Of a stretch of DNA of 64,000 nucleotides, positions 33,665 to 40,137 are shown one piece after another (positions within the stretch are counted from its first letter, which is position 1; each line of letters opens with the position of its first letter). Below the pieces are notes generated by a model. It was not told the DNA's origin. It did no database searches and was given only the letters and a program-made list of their open reading frames with translations. A program made the position numbers and the translations under genes. Source of the stretch: Peptococcaceae bacterium BRH_c4b (lineage in GTDB: Bacteria > Bacillota > Desulfotomaculia > Desulfotomaculales > Desulfocucumaceae); contig LADO01000036.1 in assembly GCA_000961595.1 (NCBI GenBank), positions 1 to 64,000 of the forward strand. The letters run 5' to 3'.

Positions 33665-35104
33665 TCAGTTCCCGCCGGGCGGCGGCCCCCCGGGTCCACC
33701 GAGCATGCCCTGGCCACTTTTTGAGTTATCCTTGGTGCCTGTAGAGCTGGATGATGTTGCCGCAGTCCGGCTCGTGGAACCAATAATAACTGTCTCCCCT
33801 TCTTTTAGCCCGCTAATCACTTCATAATTGGTCAAGTCGGACAATCCCAGTTCCACCTGCCTGGGCTCGGGAGAACCTGATTTACCTGACACTAAAACCA
33901 TGGCGCGCTGCCCTTGTGCACTTTCCGTCGTTACTGAGGCATTTTTTCCAGCTGTAGCATCCATTTGTTTAGTTGCGTAACTTTCTGCATAGGTTACGGC
34001 ACCCTTGGGAATGGTCAGGACATCTTCGCTCTGCTCCACTATGATGGTCACATCGGCGGGCATGCCTGCTTTCAATTCAGTGTAATTATTCTCCAGTTGT
34101 ATAATCACCTCATAAATCTGGACGTTAGACTGCGTGGTGGCCGTGGGGGAGATGCTGCTCACCTTCCCGACAAATGTTTTTTCTGGGAAGGAGTTTACCG
34201 TGAATTCCACCTTTTGACCCACCTGGGTCTTGCCGATATCCCCTTCGTTTACCTGGGCTTCTACCTGTAGTGCTTCAGAAATCACTTCCATGAAGCCGCC
34301 GCCGCTTGTGTTGTTGTTATTGGCTGTGGCCCGCTGGCCCTCCGCCCCACTATTCGAGCTGACGATGCCATTAATGGGGCTTACCAACTTGGCATCGGAA
34401 AGCGACCTTTTGGCTACCTGCAACTGTGCCCTGGCGTTTACCACCTGTGCGGCCGCGGAAGCAATATCTTCCGGGCGGTTCCCTTTTTGCAAGCTTCTTA
34501 ATGACGCCCTGGCCTGTTTTAAACTGGCTTCCGCATTGTCAAAATCCGCTTTTACCTGCTCAAGTTCCGACTGGGATAGCGCCCCGGCCTGGTATAAAGT
34601 CTGATTTCTTTCCATAGTGGCTTTGGCAAGATTATAACTTACCTGAGCCATGCTTACTTTTGCCTCGGCCTCTTCCAATTCTTCCTGTGTGGCGCCGTTC
34701 CTCTCCAGCGCAAGCTTCGCGGACTGGCTGTCAAAGTTTGCCTGTGCTTGCATAACATCCGCTTCCAGGTTATCGGTTTCCAACTCGGCCAGAAGTTGGC
34801 CCGGTTCTACTTTGTCGCCGACTTTCACATAAATCTTTTTGACTATTTCGGCGTCTTTAAAGCTCATACTAATTGTTTCGACCGGTTCTACCGTTCCGCT
34901 GGCGGATATGGTGTTGGTTATGTTGCCGCGTTTCACGGTATTGGTCAGGTAATCTCCAGATGCCCTCGAGGGTCCGCTCAGGATAAAATAAAGGGCTAGC
35001 GAGATCCCAGCGGCCGCTATAATACCAAACATGAGCTTTTTCTTTTTTACGTGGCTGGTTAAAGAGCTCAATCTCATAATGAATGATTTGTTTTCGTTCT
35101 GCAA
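33665..35104 (-). CDS. HlyD/MacA-family efflux adaptor
   Basis: A 479-residue membrane-fusion protein. One membrane helix lies near residues 24-42. Next come a lipoyl half (GTVEPVETISMSFKDAEIV), a long coiled-coil hairpin (about 100-205, ALSQSELEQVKADFDNAEAS), the second lipoyl half, beta-barrel and membrane-proximal domains. The C-terminus is a low-complexity Gly/Pro/Ser tail (GQGMLGGPGGPPPGGN). The start is a TTG at 35104, eight bases after a perfect AGGAGG. It heads the adaptor-ATPase-permease-PepSY operon. The six-repeat array at 35259-35318, about 155-215 bases upstream, probably controls it. Confidence 0.92.
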   Translation of the reverse strand: MQNENKSFIMRLSSLTSHVKKKKLMFGIIAAAGISLALYFILSGPSRASGDYLTNTVKRGNITNTISASGTVEPVETISMSFKDAEIVKKIYVKVGDKVEPGQLLAELETDNLEADVMQAQANFDSQSAKLALERNGATQEELEEAEAKVSMAQVSYNLAKATMERNQTLYQAGALSQSELEQVKADFDNAEASLKQARASLRSLQKGNRPEDIASAAAQVVNARAQLQVAKRSLSDAKLVSPINGIVSSNSGAEGQRATANNNNTSGGGFMEVISEALQVEAQVNEGDIGKTQVGQKVEFTVNSFPEKTFVGKVSSISPTATTQSNVQIYEVIIQLENNYTELKAGMPADVTIIVEQSEDVLTIPKGAVTYAESYATKQMDATAGKNASVTTESAQGQRAMVLVSGKSGSPEPRQVELGLSDLTNYEVISGLKEGETVIIGSTSRTAATSSSSTGTKDNSKSGQGMLGGPGGPPPGGN

Positions 35105-35258
35105 TTTGGTGTCCTCCTATTAATAACACGGAAATTTGTCAGCGCAGCAAACCCATCTTTAACTTTAGCACCAGGAATGTTAGATATAATGAAGCCATGA
35201 TGAATAAAAAATGAAATGAACATCCGGGCTTTTACTCTTACAATAATATCCCCTTTTG

Positions 35259-35318
35259 CTGAATTATCCCTTAACGGTAACTGAACATTGATTGAATAAT
35301 GGCTGAATATATGCTGAA
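35259..35318 (-). promoter_or_regulatory. Six-copy 11-bp-phased CTGAA repeat, operon 2
   Basis: CTGAA, CTTAA, CTGAA, TTGAA, CTGAA and CTGAA begin at 35259, 35270, 35281, 35292, 35303 and 35314, exactly 11 bp apart. The order of variants matches operon 1 and operon 3. The region 35105-35258 holds the rest of the leader and no supported gene. Confidence 0.8.
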
Positions 35319-35442
35319 AAAAGCAGCATAATTGTTGCTTCAATTTTGCCACAGGTTTGCCACAGTATTGCTATATTTTAAAAAGGCGTATCCGCCGATA
35401 ATTATAATAGGTAAATAAATCACTTTTACAGTTCACGAAGGG

Positions 35443-35592
35443 ATGCCAATAAATGGAGGTGATATTTGTCGACAGAATTCAAACCCACAGATGCAGGAGA
35501 ATGCAAGACAAAATAACAATGAAGCTATTCCTGACAAATTGGGAAATGAAATGCATCGGGATATGGTAACCATTATTCTTCAGAACTATTAA
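35443..35592 (+). CDS. Small hypothetical protein (49 aa)
   Basis: A 49-codon frame, too short for usual listing, opens MPINGGDICRQNSNPQMQEN and is rich in Asn and Gln. GAAGGG lies directly before the ATG, which is too close for ideal spacing. It stops 35 bases before the 157-residue gene and has the same Asn/Gln-rich composition, suggesting a two-gene unit. Family unknown. The whole unit diverges from the HlyD operon. Confidence 0.35.
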   Translation: MPINGGDICRQNSNPQMQENARQNNNEAIPDKLGNEMHRDMVTIILQNY

Positions 35593-35627
35593 TATCTTGA
35601 GTAGATTAAAAGGAGTGTGGTGTTAAT

Positions 35628-36101
35628 ATGAATATTTCATCAATTTCATCTGCCTCAAGTAGCGCTTATTCTACTGTGAATAATAATAATGAAGTAGCAC
35701 AGCTTAAAAAAGAAAAGGCAGATCTTCAGAAGGAACTACAAAAAGTTCTACAAAGTAAGGATGATGAAGAAACAAAACAGCAGAAAATTCAACAACTACA
35801 ACTGCAAATACAGCAAATTGATTCACAAATTCAAGGTAATAGCACTACTAGTAACGTGAACACGCAAAACACCGATGACAGAAAAGGACCTGAACAATTC
35901 TTTACTGATGCAGCAAGTGTTTTAGGCATATCAGACGACGACCTCAAATCCGAATTACAATCAGGCAATGACTTACAAACAATTATTGAAGAACAAGGTT
36001 TGACTATGGGAGATTTCCAGCAACAGATGACTACACTTTTAAATAGTCATCAATCTTCTAACGTTGATCAAATAGGATACTTTGTTGATGAAGCGATTTA
36101 A
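35628..36101 (+). CDS. Coiled-coil hypothetical protein with LGI-DL-EL motif
   Basis: A 157-residue protein with an AAAGGAG ribosome binding site. Residues 1-22 are Ser/Asn-rich. Residues 23-72 form a strong coiled coil of Lys, Gln and Glu, as in FlxA-like proteins. The C-terminal ~60 residues hold SVLGISDDDLKSELQSGNDL then QTIIEEQGLTMGDF. The same small helical motif occurs in the membrane-anchored protein at 39172-39708 (ILGITAEDLQTELKEGKTL). No signal peptide is present, so it may be cytoplasmic or leave by another route. Function unknown. It ends 8 bases before a bidirectional hairpin. Confidence 0.7.
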   Translation: MNISSISSASSSAYSTVNNNNEVAQLKKEKADLQKELQKVLQSKDDEETKQQKIQQLQLQIQQIDSQIQGNSTTSNVNTQNTDDRKGPEQFFTDAASVLGISDDDLKSELQSGNDLQTIIEEQGLTMGDFQQQMTTLLNSHQSSNVDQIGYFVDEAI

Positions 36102-36109
36102 TTATGAGT

Positions 36110-36148
36110 ACGGCATTCATACACAGTCAAACCGCGCATGAATGCCGT
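36110..36148. terminator. Bidirectional hairpin terminator (ACGGCATTC repeat), copy 2
   Basis: ACGGCATTCAT pairs perfectly with ATGAATGCCGT across a 17-base loop, between the convergent 157-residue gene and the histidine kinase. It can end both transcripts. Confidence 0.75.
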
Positions 36149-36189
36149 CATTGAAGTTGGGCTGATATGAACTTTAAGAAACATTCAGG

Positions 36190-37743
36190 TTATTCGGGAA
36201 GCCAGATATGAAATGTACAGCCTTCTCCCTCTTGACTTTCAACGTTAATGGTTCCCCCATGAGCGGTTACAATGGATTTGGAGATCGCTAAGCCTAAACC
36301 GGCCCCGCCATATTTGCGCGTCCGGGAGGAATCACTGCGGTAAAAACGATCAAAGATGTGGTGGAGATGGTTATCGCTGATCCCTGGTCCGTTATCTTGA
36401 ACGGACAATTGCACACCGCTGTTCTTCCCAGATAATGAAATCTGTATATGACCATTTTCAGGATCTGTCTGCTGCACCGCATTATAAAACAGATTCAAAA
36501 TCACCTGTTTCATTTTATCTGCATCATATTTGCATTTCATGTTTGGTTCGATCGATAAGTCAAGCCTTCTGTCGCCGGCCAGAATGCGCAGCTGCGGTTC
36601 CATATCCAGGATAACGGTATCCAGCAAGCCTTCCTTAAGTTCAATATGAGGTGTGCGGTCAAGTTTGGCCAGGAGAAGAAGATCATGTACCAATATTGTG
36701 AGGCGTTCCGATTCGCCATGCATGCTTTTTAACGCTTTATGCAGTTGTTCCGGCTGATTGGCCGCGCCGCGGAGCAGTACCTCCAAAAATCCGTGAATGG
36801 AGGTTAACGGCGTACGAAGCTCATGAGAGGCGTCCGCTATAAAGCGGCGCATCTGTTCCTTGGTTTCTCTTTCTGCTGCAAAGGAAGCTTCCAGTCGCTC
36901 CAGCATGCCGTTAAAGGATTCCGCCAAACGATCGATTTCCATCTGTCCTTGCCGGGTTGGGAAACGCCTTGCTAAATTACCCGCATCGATTTGTTCCGCA
37001 GTATCCACCATATTGAATAAGGGAACCAACGTTCTTTTAAGTATCGGTAAAAAGCAAAACAATCCAAACAGCATGGCCACGAGGGAAAGGAACAAAAAAG
37101 TGAGCAGTTGACGAATAAGCAGCTCTTTGAGCGGGCCTGTCAAAGTACTTATTTGAACGACGCCAAGCACCTCTCCGCGATCAAAAACCGGTTGTAATAC
37201 CAATAATTGTTCCGCTCTCCCGGCGTCAACTATTTTGTAGTCCAGCCCTGGCTTTTTCTTTACATCAAAATACCCTGGCTTATCCAATCTCGGAGGTTTT
37301 ATGCTGCCGGACCCATTTTCTCCAGCATCATCAATAACTTTGTTGCCCGGCCCCGGTTTTTTCTTCATTACATCCAAATACTTTTGGGTATCCAATCTTG
37401 GAGTATTTATGTTGCCGGGCACATTTGACAATGCGAAATAATTTCCCTTCGCATCAATAAATGCCAAGCTTGCCCCAGGAATAAAAAAAATCGGTGGTTG
37501 CAAATCGCCATTTTCCGGGATTGTGGCGATATGCTGCCAAGCATCCCGTGGAATCGACATAATCTGTGTCTGAAGACTGTCAGCTCTATTTCTGTAAAGA
37601 ACCTCCCGCATAAAAGCATATTGAAACAGGCCAATAAGCAAGAGCAAAACGGCAAGGATTAGCAGTGAGCGGGATAACAGTTGAATCTTAAGTGAGTTAG
37701 GAGCAAAAAAAGATCTAATTCCAATGCTTTTTCTTTGGTTCAT
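36190..37743 (-). CDS. OmpR-system sensor histidine kinase with duplicated sensor segment
   Basis: A 517-residue kinase. A membrane helix (about 23-42), an extracytoplasmic sensor (about 45-215), a second helix, HAMP, HisKA (phosphohistidine in [16 protein letters not shown]) and HATPase with GAGLGLAISKSIVTAHGG are all present. The sensor contains an imperfect tandem duplication: PRLDTQKYLDVMKKKPGPG and PRLDKPGYFDVKKKPGLD, each followed by a V-I-D-A-G-like stretch. Its ATG overlaps the response-regulator stop (ATGA), so the two are coupled. The ligand is unknown. The copy of its tail at 29507 suggests past recombination. Confidence 0.93.
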   Translation of the reverse strand: MNQRKSIGIRSFFAPNSLKIQLLSRSLLILAVLLLLIGLFQYAFMREVLYRNRADSLQTQIMSIPRDAWQHIATIPENGDLQPPIFFIPGASLAFIDAKGNYFALSNVPGNINTPRLDTQKYLDVMKKKPGPGNKVIDDAGENGSGSIKPPRLDKPGYFDVKKKPGLDYKIVDAGRAEQLLVLQPVFDRGEVLGVVQISTLTGPLKELLIRQLLTFLFLSLVAMLFGLFCFLPILKRTLVPLFNMVDTAEQIDAGNLARRFPTRQGQMEIDRLAESFNGMLERLEASFAAERETKEQMRRFIADASHELRTPLTSIHGFLEVLLRGAANQPEQLHKALKSMHGESERLTILVHDLLLLAKLDRTPHIELKEGLLDTVILDMEPQLRILAGDRRLDLSIEPNMKCKYDADKMKQVILNLFYNAVQQTDPENGHIQISLSGKNSGVQLSVQDNGPGISDNHLHHIFDRFYRSDSSRTRKYGGAGLGLAISKSIVTAHGGTINVESQEGEGCTFHIWLPE

Positions 37744-38423
37744 GGCAGATCAACCCGGTATCCTGATCCGCGCAAGGTTCGTATTAATTTATGGTCTTTG
37801 TCGTGTAATTTTTCCCGCAACGAACGAATATACACCTCGACAATATTTTCCTCCCCACCGAAATCATAGCCCCATACTTTATCCAAAATTGTCGTTTTAC
37901 TTAAAACCAGCCCGTGATTGAGAACTACAAATTTAAGGAGCTCATATTCTGTTGGAGACAGCTCCAAAACCCGATCTTCGAGCCTGATTTCTTTGCGGCG
38001 GTCATCAATGTGAAACGGGCCAATAACGACTTCCCCAAATAAGTTCGGAAATTGATTTCGGATTCTGGCATATATCCTGGCGAGCAGTTCCTCAAAGCTA
38101 AACGGTTTTACCATGTAATCATCGGCCCCAATGGTGAGACCCTTCACCCGATCATCCACCTCATCCTTGGCCGTCAGCATGATCACCGCTACATTCTCCG
38201 TTTTTTTGAGCATCCGGCATACTTCGAAACCGTCCATTCCGGGCATCATGACATCTAGTATAGCCACATGGGGCTGGAATTGCCTCAACAGTGTAATGGC
38301 TGTCATGCCATCCTGGGCGGTCTGTACTTCAAATCCTTCATTTTGCAGACCGAGCTCTAAAAACTGTAGTATATTCGGTTCATCGTCCACTAATAATATT
38401 TTGATTCCCTTTAATTGTTGCAT
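37740..38423 (-). CDS. OmpR/PhoB-family response regulator
   Basis: About 227 residues. The receiver has ILLVDDEPN, the phospho-Asp in VAILDVMMPGMDGF, LTAKDEVDDR and VKPFSFEELLAR. The winged-helix output follows with ELSPTEYELLKFV, TILDKVWGYDFGGEE and RGSGYRVDLP. The frame is open to 38585, but the ATG at 38423 starts the receiver exactly and removes a non-conserved extension. OmpR-family proteins bind direct repeats spaced one helical turn (10-11 bp). A five-copy 11-bp CTGAA array lies upstream of its own gene (38531-38579) and six-copy arrays precede three operons, so it is the prime candidate regulator of the block. Confidence 0.93.
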   Translation of the reverse strand: MQQLKGIKILLVDDEPNILQFLELGLQNEGFEVQTAQDGMTAITLLRQFQPHVAILDVMMPGMDGFEVCRMLKKTENVAVIMLTAKDEVDDRVKGLTIGADDYMVKPFSFEELLARIYARIRNQFPNLFGEVVIGPFHIDDRRKEIRLEDRVLELSPTEYELLKFVVLNHGLVLSKTTILDKVWGYDFGGEENIVEVYIRSLREKLHDKDHKLIRTLRGSGYRVDLP

Positions 38424-38446
38424 TCCTGACCTACCACCCTTATATC

Positions 38447-38491
38447 GGGGACATTCCATCGGGGACATTCCTCCGATGGAGGTGTGTTCCC
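38447..38491. repeat. Degenerate copy of the GGGACATTCC inverted repeat
   Basis: GGGGACATTCC occurs twice (38447, 38461) and is followed by GGAGGTGTGTTCCC in inverted orientation. It lies between the response-regulator start and its repeat array. Confidence 0.55.
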
Positions 38492-38530
38492 TTTCCGCTG
38501 ATGGTGTGTCCGTCATTATGTTTATATTAT

Positions 38531-38579
38531 CTGGATCATAACTGAAACCGTACTGAATGAAAACTGAAAATTTGTTGAA
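38531..38579 (-). promoter_or_regulatory. Five-copy 11-bp-phased CTGAA repeat upstream of response regulator
   Basis: CTGGA, CTGAA, CTGAA, CTGAA and TTGAA begin at 38531, 38542, 38553, 38564 and 38575, again exactly 11 bp apart. It suggests autoregulation. The spacer sequences differ from the operon arrays, so the phase is not explained by simple duplication of one promoter. Confidence 0.75.
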
Positions 38580-38603
38580 TACCAATAGTTTCCATGATTC
38601 GAG

Positions 38604-39283
38604 TCAGTGAGTTTGAATTATCGGCAACTCAATTATAAATAAAGCGCCTGACGCAGAATTTTCAGCAGTAATTTTTCCATTGTGCTTTTTAATAACATTC
38701 TTACTAATAGCCAATCCAAGCCCGGAATTACCTTTTTTACCCTTATAGAACCTTTCAAATATATATGGAAGATCATTGATGTCAAAGCCTGGACCATCAT
38801 CCGAAATAGTGAGTAGTGCTTTGTTATCCTCAACAATCTCCAAGGAAAGCTCTACAATACTGTCTGCATATCTTATACAGTTGCTGATTATATTCATAAT
38901 TGCACGAGAAAGCTTTTCTTCATCTGCATATATTTCTATCCTTTCATTAAGCCTATTAATGGTGATTTCTGTGTTATTTTTGATGGCATCCCATTTATGC
39001 GTTCAATACAATTACTGATTAATTCATTATAATTAAAAATGTCAAACTGATAATTTTCCTCTACTGCATCAAGGCGTGATAAGTATAGTATATCTTCTAC
39101 CAGATGAGTCATACGCTTTGTTTCATCGATTATAATATTAACAGCAGTGCTGCTATCAACAACATCATATTTTATGCCCTCGGCGTAACTTTGAATAGAC
39201 ATAAGAGGCGTTCTGAATTCATGGGATGCGTTTTGCAGGAAAGTTTTCTGTGCTTTATCGTATGTTTCAAGCTTTTTAGACAT
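38604..39283 (-). pseudogene. Frameshifted, N-truncated sensor histidine kinase
   Basis: The 5' part reads TYDKAQKTFLQNASHEFRTP to EDILYLSRLDAVEE, a HisKA domain with its phosphohistidine. A frameshift near 39000 must be crossed to continue as INRLNERIEIYADEEKLSRA and ISNCIRYADS, then the HATPase with SDDGPGFDI and GNSGLGLAISKNVIKKHNG, ending at 38604. The sensor, membrane helices and HAMP region are missing: the sequence is joined directly, out of frame, to the small membrane-protein gene upstream (near 39290). It is a dead kinase created by deletion plus frameshift. Confidence 0.75.
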
Positions 39284-39708
39284 AATATTAGGTGGTGGTG
39301 GTGGTATTCTAAGGTTTTTCCTTCCTTTAACTCGGTTTGCAGATCCTCGGCAGTTATGCCAAGAATCTGGGCTATGTCATCTGGCCGGAACATCATCGGT
39401 GGCCCACCCCCTGGCTTATCGCCCTTATTTGGCTGTTTGGCTTGATTATTTGACTGCTGGGCTTGAACAGTAGGAACTGACCCCTTCTTCACGGTCTCAT
39501 CGCCAGCCTGGTTAATGGTGTTGTTCGTGGCATCCGACTGTTCTGTCTGATCGATACCCTCATAGGTGGCTGGCTCGGAAGGTACCGGTTGTTGCGTTAT
39601 ATCGGTTAGGCTGGCATTCTTCTTGGCCATCACCACTCCCACACCCACCAGAGCCACGACCAAAACAGTTGCCAGGCTAAAAATCAGCAACTTCTTTTTG
39701 CTCATCAT
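39172..39708 (-). CDS. Membrane-anchored small protein with 3' end altered by deletion
   Basis: A GGAGG ribosome binding site precedes the ATG at 39708 by 6 bases. The product has an N-terminal membrane anchor (LLIFSLATVLVVALVGVGVV), a Ser/Thr/Gln-rich linker, a GGGPPMMF segment and the helical motif ILGITAEDLQTELKEGKTL also present in the protein at 35628. After GKTLEYHHHH the frame enters the kinase remnant out of phase and runs to a chance stop at 39172, adding about 45 foreign residues. The natural C-terminus is therefore lost. It is headed by the six-repeat array at 39864-39923. Confidence 0.55.
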   Translation of the reverse strand: MMSKKKLLIFSLATVLVVALVGVGVVMAKKNASLTDITQQPVPSEPATYEGIDQTEQSDATNNTINQAGDETVKKGSVPTVQAQQSNNQAKQPNKGDKPGGGPPMMFRPDDIAQILGITAEDLQTELKEGKTLEYHHHHLILCLKSLKHTIKHRKLSCKTHPMNSERLLCLFKVTPRA

Positions 39709-39863
39709 TTTCACCTCCACTATCAGTAAATACCCACCAGAACGGCCACCAAATTGTACATAGCACCTGGACATCTTTCAAAGTATCAAACACCTCCCTT
39801 TATAAAAATTCATCCCGCATCTTCCTGTTGAATGACTCGACTCTCCAATAATAACCACTCCAA

Positions 39864-39923
39864 CTGAATTTTTCCTTAACGGTAACTGAACGTTGATTGA
39901 GTAGTGGCTGAATATATGCTGAA
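39864..39923 (-). promoter_or_regulatory. Six-copy 11-bp-phased CTGAA repeat, operon 3
   Basis: CTGAA, CTTAA, CTGAA, TTGAG, CTGAA and CTGAA begin at 39864, 39875, 39886, 39897, 39908 and 39919. The array is about 155 bases from the ATG at 39708, the same distance as in operon 2. Region 39709-40137 otherwise holds only the two repeat elements below. Confidence 0.8.
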
Positions 39924-39936
39924 AAAGGCATATATT

Positions 39937-40002
39937 GGGGACATTCCTTCTCTAATTTGTATAGAATTAGGAGCTTTAAATAGTTCAAGAAGGTGTGTCT
40001 CC
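39937..40002. repeat. Long imperfect inverted repeat, copy 2
   Basis: GGGGACATTCCTTCT and AGAAGGTGTGTCTCC arms around a ~36-base centre, highly similar to copy 1 at 29333-29398 including the TAATTTGTATAG interior. It lies in the same place relative to the 11-bp array. Confidence 0.75.
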
Positions 40003-40014
40003 TTTCCTTAAAAA

Positions 40015-40053
40015 ACGGCATTCATACACAGGTAAACCGTGCAAGAATGCCGT
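40015..40053 (-). terminator. Hairpin repeat (ACGGCATTC), copy 3
   Basis: ACGGCATTC and GAATGCCGT arms, located after the stop of the Cache-PAS-GGDEF gene on the minus strand, followed by the shared TGAACTTTAAG flank. Probable terminator. Confidence 0.65.
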
Positions 40054-40137
40054 CATTAAAAACGGGCCGATATGAACTTTAAGCTATTCAGATTATTATA
40101 AAGCCAGATATATAACGTTATTCAAAAGTTTTCAGCA

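Noticed and set aside
35074-35352. 92-codon minus-strand frame upstream of the HlyD adaptor
   Set aside because: It runs through the 11-bp array, which is better explained as promoter DNA, and has no recognisable domain.
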